Part shown: positions 35,601-45,493 of the stretch, one piece after another
Numbering within the stretch: the stretch's first letter is position 1
Layout of the letters: every line of letters starts with the position of its first letter
From: Pseudomonas sp. BCA17
GTDB lineage: Bacteria; Pseudomonadota; Gammaproteobacteria; Pseudomonadales; Pseudomonadaceae
Direction: 5' to 3'
Length of the DNA: 64,000 nt
Assembly (NCBI RefSeq): GCF_004519405.1
Contig: NZ_SGWI01000001.1
Span: 1,178,001-1,242,000, forward strand
The notes under the pieces: model-generated
What the model was told of the DNA's origin: nothing
The model's input: the letters and a program-made list of their open reading frames with translations, nothing else
Databases searched by the model: none
Made by a program: the position numbers and the translations under genes

Positions 35601-38600
35601 TCGCATGTTGCTGGTACGGGTCGTGTTCGTCGGTGATGTGGTGGTAGAGCAAGCCTTCCTGCAACGGCGCCAGCGGGTAGATTTCCTGCACATTCGCCGC
35701 GCCACCCGGAATGCCCGCGACAATGCGGTCCAGGCTCGGTTGATCCAGCTCGGCCAGGGCGAGCATGTCCGCGGTGATATGGGTGCAGTCCGACGCAATC
35801 CGATTGGCCGGCACGTCCTTGCCACGTGGAGCACTGGCCGCCGCCAGTGCGGCGAGGGTCGGCTGGCCGAACAACACCTGCACATCGGCTTGCAAGCCGG
35901 CCTGGCGCATGCGCTGCACCAGTTGCACCGCCAGCAATGAATGCCCGCCCAGCTCAAAAAAGTGGTCGTGACGCCCGACCTGCCGCACCTGCAGGAGGTC
36001 GGTCCAGATCTGCGCCAGGGTGGTTTCCACCCCCACATGCGGCGCCTCGAACAACCGCGTGATGAAAGCGGCCTGGGTCGGCGCGGGCAACGCTTTACGG
36101 TCGAGTTTGCCGTTGGCGGTCAGGGGCAGCCCGTCGAGTTTCACGTAAGCGGAGGGCAGCATGTAGTCCGGCAGCGACCTCTGCAAATGAGCACGTAACG
36201 CTTCGATATCGACGGTGTGCCGCTCAACGAACCACGCCAGTAATTGCCCCTCGCGAAACAGCACCACCGCGTCTTGAACCGCCGGGTGGGTCGCCAGGGC
36301 CGATTCGATTTCTCCCAGTTCTATACGCACGCCACGAATTTTCACCTGGTCGTCGTTGCGCCCCAGGTACTCAAGGTTGCCGTCGGGCAGCCAACGCGCC
36401 AGGTCGCCGGTGCGGTAGAGGCGGCCTTCGCCGAAGGGGTTATCAAGAAAGCGCTCGGCACTCAGTTCGCTGCGATTCAGATAGCCGCGCGCCACGCCTT
36501 TGCCACCGACGTACAACTCGCCTGTTGCGCCGACGGGCACAAGGCGTTGTTGCCCATCGAGCAGGTACACGCTGGCATTGGCGATCGGCCCACCGATATG
36601 CAGCGGCCGGCCGACTTCAACACGCCCGCTGGTGGCGACCACCGTGGCTTCAGTGGGGCCATAGTTGTTGATCACCTCGAAGGTTTGCGCCCGGTTGTAA
36701 GAGCGCAGGCGGTCGCCGCCGATCAACAGGGTGCGCAGAGTCGGGTGTTGCAGGTGCTGGCTGAAGGCGTACTCGGCCACCGGCGTCGGCAGGAAGCAGA
36801 CGTCCAGCGGCTGTGAGCGCCACCAGTCGAGCAGTGCATCAATGTCTTCGGCGCCGTCATGGGTCGGTGGCAGGTGCAGCGTCGCACCCACGCACAGTGC
36901 CGGCCAGACTTCCCAGGCCATCGCATCAAAACCGAAGCCGGCCACGCTGGCGGTATGGCTGCCGGCATGCAGGTTGAACGCCTGGCAGTGCCAGTCCACC
37001 AGGTTGGACACGGTGTGATGCTCCACCATCACGCCCTTGGGCAGCCCCGTGGAGCCGGAGGTATAGATCACATAGGCCAGGTTCGAAGGTCCGGCCGCCA
37101 CCCGTGGGCTGTCGCCCAAGTGTACGATGGGCCGGTCGAGCAACAGCACCGGCACGTCCGAGACCGAAATCCGATGCAGCAGATCATGCTGGGTCAGCAC
37201 GACCACGGGAGCACTGTCGTGCAACAGGTAGTCCAGCCGCTCGGCAGGATGGGCCGGGTCCACCGGTACATAGCAGGCGCCGGACTTGAGGACCGCCAGC
37301 AACCCCACCAACGTATCCAGGCCACGCCGGGCCACAAGTGCTACGCGATCATCCGGCTCCACGCCGTGCGCCACCAGTTGATGGGCCAACGCATTGGCTT
37401 GTTGATTGAGCTGCAGGTAGGTCAACTGCCGCCCTTGGTACACCGCCGCGACGGCCTGGGGCGTACGTGCAACCTGGGCCTCGATGCGCCCGTGCAGGGT
37501 CTGCGGCGCAGTGTAGGGCTGCGCCGTGGCATTCCACCGTTGCAGCTGCGCCTGCTCGGCCGGCGTCACCAAGGAAAATTGCCCGAGCGTCAAATCGGTG
37601 TTGTCCAGGCCCTGCTCCAGCAGCCAGGTGAAGCGCTGCGCCAGCGCCTGCACTTCATCGTGCTGGAAGTACGCTTCGTTGTAGACGCAATGCAGGCATG
37701 CGCTGTCCTGGGAGCGGTTACTGCGCAGGTGAATGGCGATCGGCAACGGTTCGTGATGGTTGGACACCTTGATCGCCCGGCCCTGGACATCACCATAGTG
37801 CAAGTCATGGTCGTCCTGTTCGAAGGACACCGACAGGTCGAACAACTGGCCGCGATCGGTGCGGCGCAGGCCCAATTCGCGGTTCATCTCACTCAAGGGG
37901 AAACGCTGGTGGCGGAAATCCCGCTTGAGCTGATCGCGCACACCGCGCACCAATGCGCTGAACGGCAGCTGCTCACTGAACTGAAAACGCACCGCGCTCA
38001 CTTGGGTGAACAACCCCACGGTGGAGCGAAACCGCGCATTGGATCGGTTAAGAATCGGCAGCCCCACCACCCACTCATCACGCTGATGGGTGCGGGTGAA
38101 ATACACATAGAGCGCCGCCAGCAACACATGAAACGCCGAGGCCTGGTAATGGTTGGCCATGTGCTCCATACGGTCGAGCAGCGTCACCGCGAAGGGTTGC
38201 ACCAAGGTGTTGCTCCGTGCCTGGGTGTTCAGCCTGGGCGTGAGCAGCGGCTCGGGCAGCACCTGGTATTTGTCCAGCCAATAGTCACGGTCGCGGGCGT
38301 AGCGCGCGGCTTGATGGTAGTGCAGATCAGTGTCGATAAAATCGATATAGGACGATGCCCGCAGTTCCGGTGGCCGGCCGTGCTGCAGGTCGGTGTACAG
38401 GCGAGCCAGGGATTGCAGCATCTGGCCAAAGCCCCAACCGTCGAGGATCAGGTGATGGGCCTGGGTGCCCAGGCGATAGTGACCATCGTCGAGCTTGACC
38501 AAAAAAAAGCGAAACAGCGGCTCGCCGGTCATGGCGTATGGCCGGGACATCTGCTCCTGCATCAGGGCCTGGGTCGCAGCCTTGGGATCGGGGAGCGCAG

Positions 38601-38880
38601 AGAAGTCATGCAGCTTCACCTCTGTCGTCAAGGTGCTGGCGAAGGTCTGGCGGGGCAAGCCATTCCCATCGCAGTGCAGTTGGGTTCGCAACGCATCATG
38701 CTTGGCCACCAGCATCTGAACGGCACGCTGGAGCAAATCCGGCACCACGGGACCTGCAAAATCGACATAACCGCCGATGTTGTACAGGGGTGAGTCGCCT
38801 ACCCGCAGTTGGTCGAGCCAGATGTCCTGTTGGGGGGCGGTTAGGGGGAAGCTGACCGGCGGGCTGTTGAGATACTTCAT
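32611..38880 (-). CDS. viscA: Two-module nonribosomal peptide synthetase, first enzyme of a viscosin/massetolide-type lipopeptide
   Basis: A 2089-residue synthetase with domains C-A-T-C-A-T and no thioesterase or separate epimerase. The start ATG follows GAAGGATCTT. C1 (HHLILDGW at 142) begins the protein and is probably the acylating starter domain. A1 (core TSGSTG near 600) has the specificity residues DAWFLGNVVK, a known leucine code. T1 carries GGHSLL near 979. C2 has HHLVNDA near 1181. A2 (core near 1643) reads DGWQFGVVDK, closest to Glu/Gln codes. T2 is near 2030. Leu-Glu/Gln as the first two residues, the size, the divergent LuxR gene and the NodT-type lipoprotein match ViscA/MassA. 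The later modules (viscBC/massBC) are not in the window, as in strains where they lie elsewhere on the chromosome. Confidence 0.85.
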   Translation of the reverse strand: MKYLNSPPVSFPLTAPQQDIWLDQLRVGDSPLYNIGGYVDFAGPVVPDLLQRAVQMLVAKHDALRTQLHCDGNGLPRQTFASTLTTEVKLHDFSALPDPKAATQALMQEQMSRPYAMTGEPLFRFFLVKLDDGHYRLGTQAHHLILDGWGFGQMLQSLARLYTDLQHGRPPELRASSYIDFIDTDLHYHQAARYARDRDYWLDKYQVLPEPLLTPRLNTQARSNTLVQPFAVTLLDRMEHMANHYQASAFHVLLAALYVYFTRTHQRDEWVVGLPILNRSNARFRSTVGLFTQVSAVRFQFSEQLPFSALVRGVRDQLKRDFRHQRFPLSEMNRELGLRRTDRGQLFDLSVSFEQDDHDLHYGDVQGRAIKVSNHHEPLPIAIHLRSNRSQDSACLHCVYNEAYFQHDEVQALAQRFTWLLEQGLDNTDLTLGQFSLVTPAEQAQLQRWNATAQPYTAPQTLHGRIEAQVARTPQAVAAVYQGRQLTYLQLNQQANALAHQLVAHGVEPDDRVALVARRGLDTLVGLLAVLKSGACYVPVDPAHPAERLDYLLHDSAPVVVLTQHDLLHRISVSDVPVLLLDRPIVHLGDSPRVAAGPSNLAYVIYTSGSTGLPKGVMVEHHTVSNLVDWHCQAFNLHAGSHTASVAGFGFDAMAWEVWPALCVGATLHLPPTHDGAEDIDALLDWWRSQPLDVCFLPTPVAEYAFSQHLQHPTLRTLLIGGDRLRSYNRAQTFEVINNYGPTEATVVATSGRVEVGRPLHIGGPIANASVYLLDGQQRLVPVGATGELYVGGKGVARGYLNRSELSAERFLDNPFGEGRLYRTGDLARWLPDGNLEYLGRNDDQVKIRGVRIELGEIESALATHPAVQDAVVLFREGQLLAWFVERHTVDIEALRAHLQRSLPDYMLPSAYVKLDGLPLTANGKLDRKALPAPTQAAFITRLFEAPHVGVETTLAQIWTDLLQVRQVGRHDHFFELGGHSLLAVQLVQRMRQAGLQADVQVLFGQPTLAALAAASAPRGKDVPANRIASDCTHITADMLALAELDQPSLDRIVAGIPGGAANVQEIYPLAPLQEGLLYHHITDEHDPYQQHAMFSFARREQLDAFALALQQVIDRHDILRTSLVWDTLEQPMQVVWRHAHLRVEPLHEPRVPLDLRQAPLMALEYAEDPQQQRWIARLRFHHLVNDATSMTVLANEIRAHMLGQQAQLPPSVPYRNVVAQSRSPAQQAAHEAFFRERLADVSEPTLAFGLLEHQVDRTEIEAFERPMADSLNRRLRAQASKLGVSAASLFHLAWAQVLGCVSGRNDVVFGTVLLGRLQAGEGADRALGMFINTLPLRACLAGKTVVGALGDTHAQLTALLVHEQASLALAQRCSGATPLFNSLLNYRHTSADKRFDLVPGVDLLSSEDILSYPLMISVDDTATGFRLKVMAPREVGAERLLGYLDTVLHGLVDALEQNPQTPLSEVPVLPASELHRLVLGLNPGAIDSPTNATLQGLFEAHARHTPHGIAVQADAGQLTYRELNERANQLAFHLRERGVRPDSRVALCVERGLELVVGLLAILKAGGAYVPLDPGFPSERLAYMLKDSQPVALLVHAATRELLGDVSVPVIDFDRCAWSQAPTGNPLVGDLTAANLAYVMYTSGSTGTPKGVMVEHRGLCNLMQWASRLCPEAEGGALLQRAPFSFDGSVWELFWPLTHGMRLVLARVDGHREPAYLAQLIREQHITVIQFVPAMLQQFLELEESALCSSLTDVFCGGGELTEALARSVQARLPQVRLHNVYGPTEATVDSCIWTLEPGAPVPAVQLPIGRAISNTRLYVLDEHDRPVPLGVSGQLHIGGVGVARGYLGLEQMTAERFIESPFVPGDRLYRTGDLVRYLPDGNLEFLGRNDFQVKLRGVRLELGEIEACLVAHPALREVVVLIRDERLVAYFTLRGPAPSLEALRAHVLEQLPEYMVPAAFVQLDELPLNPAGKLDRKALPEPGVDAVLSRAYEPPQGEVETVMAGIWADVLKLERVGRHDHFFELGGHSLLAVSLVARLRKAGLEVDARTLFSQPTLAQLAARTVARVQRVEVPQTAIPQLDRRRRI

Positions 38881-39361
38881 AAGATCCTTCTCATGGGGGT
38901 CAGATACTGGCCGCGCAGGGGAGTCCATTACGACGAATCTGCCGGATTGGATCATGGGGGGCGGGGGGCGTCTGTCACCCGAAACCCGGACATCGAGGCA
39001 GGCGAACGGGCCACGCTGAGAGTTCATTACTGAAACGATTAAAGCGTTGTAGGACATTGGCTATTTATCGCCGATGTCGCTTTTCTAAAATTTTATTTAA
39101 AACATAATTTTTACTTATATATCAAATAGTTAAATAGCTCTAAAAACCAACGCCGATTTTTTTCTGTCGGAATCCACCCTCAGAAACGTCTAATTAATGA
39201 CACCATTTTTATGGCAGGTTGTGTCCCTCGTTTCCGCTACATACGTAGGACAAATCGCTATGGCTAAATGAAATCTCGAACTCCGAGCTACGTTCAAGGA
39301 GTACGGAACGCCCCCTACAGACCCAGGGCGACCGTTGACGGTTTTCGACATCAAGGATGAG
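38881..39361. promoter_or_regulatory. AT-rich 481-base divergent control region between the synthetase and its LuxR regulator
   Basis: No gene is supported. The synthetase side is GC-rich with two runs of six G separated by one C near 38956-38968. The middle (about 39055-39220) is strikingly AT-rich for this genome (for example TTATATATCAAATAGTTAAA) and holds a CCGA/TCGG hairpin around a T-run at about 39151-39168. The frame of the synthetase stays open to 39057, but no ribosome site or family similarity supports that. It presumably carries both promoters and the LuxR binding site. Confidence 0.6.
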
Positions 39362-40162
39362 ATGGCTATGAGTCTGCCCCGAAATATTGGCAACACGGAA
39401 AACCCGCAGTTCTACGCCGAATTAGGTGAGTTGATTTCAAACAGCGGTCATACGAGTTTTGCCGCCAACATGTTGCATCTGCTGGACAAGTGGGTACCGA
39501 TTCACCTGGTGGACCTCAGCGAATGGACCCTCGATGAGCTGCGCGACAGCGTGCTCGATATCACGTTGCTGGGCAGCGCCGGCCTGCAACAAGACCTGTG
39601 CGCCCCCCAGCCTCTGCAGCCCCTCAAAGACCACCCACTGCTGCGGGAAATGCTGCGCATGCAGGACCCGCTGCTGATCCAGTTGAAGGCCAAGGCCGAC
39701 AGTACCCACCCGCTGGGCACCTCGCACCAGTGCAACCTGGTATCGCGCCAGGGCAATCGGCGCTGTGTGATTTCGCTGTATCGCCAGGCGACCCAACGCG
39801 GGTTTTCCCTGACCGAACTGTCGTTCCTCAAGTGCCTGTCGGACACCTTGCTGCCCCTGATGGAGCGCCACGCACAACTGCTGCGCCAGGCCCCCATCAG
39901 CGAGGCAGAGCCGACCCACAACCTGTTGGAACCGTCACAGTTGCAGCGTGAGTTCTACAAGCGCCTGTCCCTCAGTGACATCACCCTCTCCGCCCGGGAA
40001 CAAGAAGTCTGCCTCGGGCTGCTGACCGGCGGCACCGTGCCGCAAATGGCGGAAAAACTCAGTGTGAAAAACAGCTCGATCGAAACCTACCTCAAGCGTG
40101 CCGCCGCCAAATTGGGCGTGAGCGGCCGCCATGGCCTGGCCAAATGGATGGTTGGCGCCTGA
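39362..40162 (+). CDS. LuxR-type regulator of the lipopeptide synthetase
   Basis: A 266-residue protein with a C-terminal LuxR/GerE helix-turn-helix ([20 protein letters not shown], ending in [11 protein letters not shown]). The N-terminal part lacks the autoinducer-binding signature of LuxR/LasR, as is usual for regulators of Pseudomonas lipopeptide clusters. The start is the ATG after AAGGATGAG; a second ATG two codons on is possible. It is divergent from the synthetase and overlaps the efflux lipoprotein gene by one base (TGATG), so regulator and exporter are co-expressed. Confidence 0.82.
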   Translation: MAMSLPRNIGNTENPQFYAELGELISNSGHTSFAANMLHLLDKWVPIHLVDLSEWTLDELRDSVLDITLLGSAGLQQDLCAPQPLQPLKDHPLLREMLRMQDPLLIQLKAKADSTHPLGTSHQCNLVSRQGNRRCVISLYRQATQRGFSLTELSFLKCLSDTLLPLMERHAQLLRQAPISEAEPTHNLLEPSQLQREFYKRLSLSDITLSAREQEVCLGLLTGGTVPQMAEKLSVKNSSIETYLKRAAAKLGVSGRHGLAKWMVGA

Positions 40163-41631
40163 TGAGCAGAGTGACGCTCACCGCCCTGGGCCTGGCCTGG
40201 ATGCTTGGCGGTTGCTCGCTGATTCCCGAGTACCAACGGCCACAGGCACCCACACCTGCGCAATACCCGCAAGGCGGTGTCTACGCACTGGCACAGGCCG
40301 ACACCGTTGCAGTGAAGCCGGACTGGCAGGCCTTGTTCCATGACCCGGCTCTGCAACACCTGATTGGCGCGGCGCTGGTCAACAACCGTGACCTGCGGGT
40401 GGCTGGCCTCAACGTGGAGGCGTTCCAGGCACAGTACCGCATCCAGCGCGCCGACCTGTTCCCGGCGGTGTCGGCCAACGGGGCCGGTAAACGCCAGAAA
40501 TTACCCGCCAATGTGACGGGCACCGGCAAGTCGGCGATCACATCCGCCTACTCCGCCACCTTGGGGTTGAGTGCCTATGAACTGGATTTCTTCGGCCGCG
40601 TGCGCAGCCTCAGTGAGCAGGCGATGCTCACCTACCTGGGCACCGAAGAGGCACGGCGCAGCGCACAGTTGAGCCTGGTGGCCAACGTCGCCAATGCCTA
40701 CCTGACCTGGCGGGCCGACCAGGAACTGCTGGTCCTCGCCCAGCAAACGCTGGTAGCCAACGACCACAGCTGGCAGTTGACCGACCGCAGCAAAACCGCA
40801 GGCAAAGCCTCGGCGCTGGACGTGGTGCAGGCCCGCACGGCGGTCGAAAGCACCCGCGCCAGCGCGGCCCGCTATGAACGCCAGGTTGCCCAGGACCTCA
40901 ACAACCTCGCTCTGCTGGTGGGCGCCCCGGTGGATGAAAACCTGCCGGCGCGCCCATTAGCCGATGACCTGGTGGCACGCGTGCCGGCGGGGCTACCGTC
41001 CGACTTACTGCAGCGCCGTCCGGATATCCTCCAGGCCGAATACCAACTGCAGGCCGCCAATGCCAATATCGGCGCGGCGCGCGCGGCGTTCTTCCCGTCG
41101 ATCACTCTCACGGCCAACGCCGGTTGCACCAGCACTGACCTGTCGGGGCTGTTCAAGGGGGGCTCGGGCACCTGGACGTTCCAGCCGCAGATCAACCTGC
41201 CGATCTTCAACGCCGGCAGCCTGCGGGCCAGCCTCGACTACGCCAAGCTGCAAAAAGACATCACCGTGGCCCAGTACGAAAAATCCATCCAGACCGCCTT
41301 CCAGGAAGTCGCCAACGGCCTCGCCGCGCGCCAGACGTTTAACGACCAATTGAAGGCGCAAAGGGATTTCGTCGCCGCCAACCAGGCGTATTACGACCTG
41401 GCTCAACACCGCTACCGCAGCGGCGTAGACAGCAACCTGACGTTCCTCGATGCGCAACGCTCGTTGTTCAGTTCGCAACAAGCGTTGATTGTGGACCGCC
41501 TGGCGCAACTGGTGGCAGAAGTGAACCTGTACACGGCATTGGGCGGCGCATGGAGCGTCACCGCAAGCCCGACTGCCGCAGCCGATACTCCCCCGGTGTC
41601 ACCTGCGCGTAACGAAGGAAAAACCGGCTGA
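40162..41631 (+). CDS. NodT/OprM-family outer-membrane efflux lipoprotein
   Basis: A 489-residue outer-membrane factor. The start ATG overlaps the regulator stop. The lipobox LGGC ends a short signal ([15 protein letters not shown]). Two TolC-like repeats are seen, with [18 protein letters not shown] and [17 protein letters not shown] in equivalent positions. Lipopeptide clusters of the viscosin group commonly carry such a gene beside the LuxR regulator, so it likely serves lipopeptide export. The last 25 residues after YTALGGAW are not family-conserved and read across the 3' end of the convergent hpaA gene. Confidence 0.84.
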   Translation: MSRVTLTALGLAWMLGGCSLIPEYQRPQAPTPAQYPQGGVYALAQADTVAVKPDWQALFHDPALQHLIGAALVNNRDLRVAGLNVEAFQAQYRIQRADLFPAVSANGAGKRQKLPANVTGTGKSAITSAYSATLGLSAYELDFFGRVRSLSEQAMLTYLGTEEARRSAQLSLVANVANAYLTWRADQELLVLAQQTLVANDHSWQLTDRSKTAGKASALDVVQARTAVESTRASAARYERQVAQDLNNLALLVGAPVDENLPARPLADDLVARVPAGLPSDLLQRRPDILQAEYQLQAANANIGAARAAFFPSITLTANAGCTSTDLSGLFKGGSGTWTFQPQINLPIFNAGSLRASLDYAKLQKDITVAQYEKSIQTAFQEVANGLAARQTFNDQLKAQRDFVAANQAYYDLAQHRYRSGVDSNLTFLDAQRSLFSSQQALIVDRLAQLVAEVNLYTALGGAWSVTASPTAAADTPPVSPARNEGKTG

Positions 41632-42418
41632 AATAGGCCGGGTCCTTGAACCCCAGCTGGTAGCAGATTTCATTCGCGGAGCTGCCGGTAAACAGCAGCA
41701 GGCGCTTGGCCTCCTGCATCAGGCGCTCCAGGATCAGACGCTTGGACGGCAAGTCGGCCATGCGTCGGCATACCTCATTGAGGCGCGCTTCGGTGACGCC
41801 GATCCTCTCGGCGTAACGCGCCAGCGGCCAATGCTCCAGGTAGTGGGCCTCGATCAGTTCGTTGAAGCGATGGAAGATCCGCAAATCCTCATGCCGCGTC
41901 GGACGCGCCGGCAGCGAATGGGCACACAGGCGCAGCAGGCGAATCATGATCAGGCGGGTCAGGCTATCCAGGGCGGCGGCGCGTCCTGGCCGTTGGGCAT
42001 TGATCTCGCTGTTCAAGGCTTCAAACAGTTGATCCAGCCCTTGGGCATCCTCCGTCAAGGTGACGCAGGCAGCACCTGAGGCCAGGCTGGGGTCGGCTTC
42101 TATCAATGCCCAGACCAGTTGCTGGCGCACCGTCAACACATGCCCGTCGGCGTCAGCCTCGGTGACAAAAGCGTGGGGCACCGTGGGGGGCGTGAGGAAA
42201 AACATCGGCCCCGCTTCGACGTATTGGCGGTCATCCAGAAACACCCGCACCGCACCACTTTTCACGTAATGCACCTGGAAAAATCGGTCATGCCGATGCA
42301 CGGGCATGTTGCGCCCGAAAAATTCCGCCAGGTTGGCGAGCTTGTCGTAATGCACCTCGGCGTCGCTGTAACGCTGGTCGTAGACCTGCCCGATGTTGAT
42401 GTTGGGAATCGGCTTCAC
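41558..42418 (-). CDS. hpaA: AraC-family activator of 4-hydroxyphenylacetate catabolism
   Basis: A 286-residue AraC/XylS protein with an N-terminal cupin ([35 protein letters not shown]) and two C-terminal helix-turn-helix units ([38 protein letters not shown]). It matches HpaA, which activates hydroxyphenylacetate hydroxylase genes in enterobacteria. The start is a GTG after AAGAGAG. It is divergent from hpaG1, with the shared palindromes between them, and overlaps the efflux lipoprotein gene by 74 bases at the 3' end. Confidence 0.86.
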   Translation of the reverse strand: MKPIPNINIGQVYDQRYSDAEVHYDKLANLAEFFGRNMPVHRHDRFFQVHYVKSGAVRVFLDDRQYVEAGPMFFLTPPTVPHAFVTEADADGHVLTVRQQLVWALIEADPSLASGAACVTLTEDAQGLDQLFEALNSEINAQRPGRAAALDSLTRLIMIRLLRLCAHSLPARPTRHEDLRIFHRFNELIEAHYLEHWPLARYAERIGVTEARLNEVCRRMADLPSKRLILERLMQEAKRLLLFTGSSANEICYQLGFKDPAYFSRFFLRYAQVTPGEYRLRQSGLR

Positions 42419-42473
42419 GCTGCTCTCTTCTTGTTATTGCGGTGTCGCTGGATTTTGCCATGCTTGACGATAG

Positions 42474-42487
42474 TTAACATATTAATT
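42474..42487. promoter_or_regulatory. Palindrome in the hpaA-hpaG1 gap (copy 1)
   Basis: GTTAACATATTAAT fits GTTAA-N4-TTAAC with one mismatch. It lies 7 bases before the second copy and could be a paired HpaR site. Confidence 0.5.
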
Positions 42488-42493
42488 ATAACG

Positions 42494-42507
42494 TTAACAC
42501 ATTAACG
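42494..42507. promoter_or_regulatory. Palindrome in the hpaA-hpaG1 gap (copy 2), likely HpaR operator
   Basis: GTTAACACATTAAC is an exact GTTAA-N4-TTAAC palindrome 40 bases before the hpaG1 start. The same exact form precedes hpaR. HpaR is known in enterobacteria as the repressor of the hpaG meta operon; assignment of this motif to HpaR is inferred from its placement. Confidence 0.6.
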
Positions 42508-42546
42508 AACTGCCTACGCAGCCGTTGCCACCGCCAGGAGAAACGC

Positions 42547-43212
42547 ATGAGCCGTACCCTGCATGATGCTGCCAGCGGCACCCTGTTCGGCGTTGCGCTG
42601 AACTACCAGGGCCTGCTGGACCAGCATCTCGCCGCCTTCGAACAGGCGCCCTATCAGAATCCGCCGACCAAGCCGGTGTTGTTTATCAAGACCCCCAATA
42701 CACGCAACGAGCACGGCGGCGTGGTGCTGCATCCTGCAGGAGAACGCCTGCAACCGGGGCCGGCGTTGGGCGTGGTGATCGGCCGGCGCGCCAGCCGCGT
42801 CAGCCTGGAAAACGCCATGGCCCATGTGGCCGGATATGTGGTGGTGAATGAGTTCAGCCTGCCGGAAGACAGCTACTACCGCCCTGCCGTCAAAGCCAAA
42901 TGCCGCGATGGTTTTTGTGCCCTGGGGCCGCAGGTGGTGCCACGGGATCAAGTCACCAACCCCAATCAGCTGAGTCTCAAACTCTGGGTCAACGGTGAGC
43001 TGCGCCAGGAAGATTCCACGTCCAACTGGGTGCGCGACATCCCGCAATTGTTCGCCGAGATCAGCGAGTTCATGACCCTGCACCCGGGCGATGTGCTGAT
43101 CACCGGCACTCCGCCAGGTCGTGTGGATGTGCTGCCCGGCGACAAGGTTGAAGTCGAGATCGACGGCGTGGGCCGCCTGGTCAGCCATGTTCAAGCGGAG
43201 ACTCAAGCATGA
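42547..43212 (+). CDS. hpaG1: Homoprotocatechuate pathway decarboxylase/isomerase, first subunit
   Basis: A 221-residue fumarylacetoacetate-hydrolase-fold protein with CRDGFCALGPQVVP, LWVNGELRQEDSTSNWV and HPGDVLITGTPPGRVDVLPGD. With HpaG2 it acts on the 5-oxo-pent-3-ene-1,2,5-tricarboxylate formed after ring cleavage, removing CO2 and isomerising the product to 2-oxohept-3-enedioate. In E. coli both halves are fused in HpaG; here they are two genes, coupled by ATGA. It heads the hpaG1-G2-E-D-F operon. Confidence 0.9.
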   Translation: MSRTLHDAASGTLFGVALNYQGLLDQHLAAFEQAPYQNPPTKPVLFIKTPNTRNEHGGVVLHPAGERLQPGPALGVVIGRRASRVSLENAMAHVAGYVVVNEFSLPEDSYYRPAVKAKCRDGFCALGPQVVPRDQVTNPNQLSLKLWVNGELRQEDSTSNWVRDIPQLFAEISEFMTLHPGDVLITGTPPGRVDVLPGDKVEVEIDGVGRLVSHVQAETQA

Positions 43213-43979
43213 AACACGCGCGCATCCGTTTTGAAGGTGAAGTCCACGCCGTACAGGTTGAAGCCGATAATGCCGTACGCCTGAACGATGGCCGCCGGGT
43301 CGCGGAAGATCAGGTGCAATGGTTGCCACCGGCCACCGGCAACATGTTCGCCCTCGGCCTGAACTACGCCGACCACGCCGCCGAGCTGGCGTTCAAGCCG
43401 CCGACCGAACCCCTGGTGTTCATCAAGTCGGTGGGCACCTACACCGGCCATCGCCAGGTCACGTGGCGTCCGGACAACGTCGCCTACATGCATTACGAGT
43501 GCGAGTTGGTAGCAGTCATCGGCAAGGCCGCGCGCAACGTCAAGCGCGCCGACGCCCTGGACTACCTCGCCGGCTACACGGTGTGCAACGACTACGCGAT
43601 CCGCGACTACCTGGAAAACTATTACCGCCCCAACCTGCGAGTGAAAAACCGCGACGCCACCACACCGGTCGGCCCCTGGATCGTCGATGTGGCCGACGTG
43701 CCCGACCCGAGCAATCTCACCCTGCGCACCTGGATCAACGGTGAACTGCGCCAGGTCGGCAGCACTCGCGACATGATTTTCGATATTCCTTATCTGATCG
43801 AATACCTGTCCAGCTTCATGACCCTGCAGCCGGGCGACATGATCGCCACCGGAACCCCCGAAGGCCTGGCCGATGTAGTGCCGGGAGATGAAGTGGTGGT
43901 GGAAGTCGAAGGCGTGGGCCGTCTGGTCAACCGAATTGTCAGCGAGGCGGACTTTTTTTTCGCCCGGAAAGAGGCGTGA
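43209..43979 (+). CDS. hpaG2: Homoprotocatechuate pathway decarboxylase/isomerase, second subunit
   Basis: A 256-residue FAH-fold protein paralogous to HpaG1: an extra N-terminal domain of about 50 residues, then NYADHAAELAFKPPTEPLVF, RDATTPVGPWIVD and LQPGDMIATGTPEGLADVVPG. Its start overlaps hpaG1 by four bases, and its stop overlaps an in-frame GTG of hpaE, so the three are translated in series. Confidence 0.9.
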   Translation: MKHARIRFEGEVHAVQVEADNAVRLNDGRRVAEDQVQWLPPATGNMFALGLNYADHAAELAFKPPTEPLVFIKSVGTYTGHRQVTWRPDNVAYMHYECELVAVIGKAARNVKRADALDYLAGYTVCNDYAIRDYLENYYRPNLRVKNRDATTPVGPWIVDVADVPDPSNLTLRTWINGELRQVGSTRDMIFDIPYLIEYLSSFMTLQPGDMIATGTPEGLADVVPGDEVVVEVEGVGRLVNRIVSEADFFFARKEA

Positions 43980-43984
43980 GCAAC

Positions 43985-45445
43985 ATGATCAAACACTGGA
44001 TCAACGGCCGTGAAGTCGAAAGCAAAGACACCTTCATCAACTACAACCCGGCCACCGGCGAGGCCATTGGCGAAGTCGCCAGTGGTGGCGCCGAGGAAGT
44101 CGCCCAAGCGGTGGCGTCCGCCAAGGAGGCGTTTCCCAAGTGGGCCAACACCCCGGCCAAAGAGCGTGCCAGGTTGATGCGTAAACTCGGCGAATTGATC
44201 GAGCAGAACGTGCCGCACCTGGCCGAACTGGAAACCCTCGACACCGGCCTGCCGATCCACCAGACCCGGAACGTGCTGATCCCGCGCGCTTCGCATAACT
44301 TCGATTTCTTCGCCGAAGTCTGCACGCGCATGGACGGCCACAGCTACCCGGTGGATGACCAGATGCTCAACTACACCCTGTACCAGCCGGTGGGCGTGTG
44401 CGGCTTGGTGTCGCCATGGAACGTGCCGTTCATGACCGCCACCTGGAAGACCGCGCCGTGTCTGGCCCTGGGCAATACGGCGGTGTTGAAGATGTCGGAG
44501 CTGTCACCGCTGACCGCCAATGAACTCGGGCGCCTGGCGGTGGAAGCCGGGATTCCCAACGGCGTGCTGAACGTGATCCAGGGTTATGGCGCCACCGCCG
44601 GCGACGCCCTGGTACGCCATCCGGACGTGCGGGCGATTTCCTTTACCGGAGGCACCGCCACGGGCAAGAAAATCATGCAGACGGCCGGCCTGAAAAAATA
44701 CTCCATGGAACTGGGCGGCAAGTCGCCGGTGTTGATCTTTGAAGATGCCGACCTTGAGCGTGCCCTGGACGCCGCGCTGTTCACCATCTTTTCCCTGAAC
44801 GGCGAGCGCTGCACCGCCGGCAGCCGGATCTTCATCCAGGAAAGCGTCTACCCGCAGTTTGTCGCCGAGTTTGCCGCCCGCGCCAGACGCTTGATCGTCG
44901 GCGATCCGCAAGACCCCAACACCCAGGTCGGCTCGATGATCACCCAGGCGCATTACGACAAGGTCACCGGCTACATCAGGATCGGCCTCGAAGAAGGCGC
45001 CACCCTGCTCGCCGGAGGCCTGGAGCGCCCCGCCAACCTGCCGGCGCACTTGAGCAAAGGCCAGTTTATCCAGCCGACCGTGTTTGCCGATGTGAACAAC
45101 AAGATGCGCATCGCCCAGGAAGAAATCTTCGGTCCGGTGGTGTGCCTGATTCCGTTCAAGGACGAGGCCCAGGCGCTGCAACTGGCCAACGATACCGAGT
45201 ACGGCCTGGCCTCCTATATCTGGACCCAGGATATCGGTAAGGCCCATCGTCTGGCGCGCGGCATTGAAGCCGGCATGGTATTTATCAACAGCCAGAATGT
45301 GCGGGACCTGCGTCAGCCATTCGGTGGGGTCAAAGGCTCCGGCACCGGGCGCGAAGGCGGCCAGTACAGCTTTGAAGTGTTTGCCGAGATCAAGAACGTA
45401 TGCATTTCCATGGGCAGCCATCACATCCCGCGTTGGGGCGTATAG
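43985..45445 (+). CDS. hpaE: 5-Carboxymethyl-2-hydroxymuconate semialdehyde dehydrogenase
   Basis: A 486-residue aldehyde dehydrogenase nearly colinear with E. coli HpaE (INPATGE-like NPATGEAIGEVASGG, LPIHQTRNVLIPRASHNFDF). Catalytic features are SPWNVPFMTATWK, the glutamate in MELGGKSPVL, and the cysteine in NGERCTAGSR. It oxidises the ring-cleavage semialdehyde with NAD+. The ATG start is chosen over the GTG three codons upstream because the latter has too short a ribosome-site spacing. Confidence 0.94.
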   Translation: MIKHWINGREVESKDTFINYNPATGEAIGEVASGGAEEVAQAVASAKEAFPKWANTPAKERARLMRKLGELIEQNVPHLAELETLDTGLPIHQTRNVLIPRASHNFDFFAEVCTRMDGHSYPVDDQMLNYTLYQPVGVCGLVSPWNVPFMTATWKTAPCLALGNTAVLKMSELSPLTANELGRLAVEAGIPNGVLNVIQGYGATAGDALVRHPDVRAISFTGGTATGKKIMQTAGLKKYSMELGGKSPVLIFEDADLERALDAALFTIFSLNGERCTAGSRIFIQESVYPQFVAEFAARARRLIVGDPQDPNTQVGSMITQAHYDKVTGYIRIGLEEGATLLAGGLERPANLPAHLSKGQFIQPTVFADVNNKMRIAQEEIFGPVVCLIPFKDEAQALQLANDTEYGLASYIWTQDIGKAHRLARGIEAGMVFINSQNVRDLRQPFGGVKGSGTGREGGQYSFEVFAEIKNVCISMGSHHIPRWGV

Positions 45446-45493
45446 CCAGCCACCTTTGCACGCCAACAAGAATAATGACTCAGGAGAATCATC

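Noticed and set aside
36859..38793. 644-codon plus-strand frame opposite the synthetase
   Set aside because: Antisense of adenylation and condensation domains with no motif of its own.
38954..38970. G-quadruplex-forming sequence before the synthetase
   Set aside because: Only two G6 runs separated by one C; short and can arise by chance in this GC-rich DNA, so it is not listed as a feature of its own.
38881..39057. N-terminal extension of the lipopeptide synthetase by 59 residues
   Set aside because: The extension has no ribosome site or similarity, while the ATG at 38880 has GAAGGATCTT directly before it and starts at the usual condensation-domain N-terminus.
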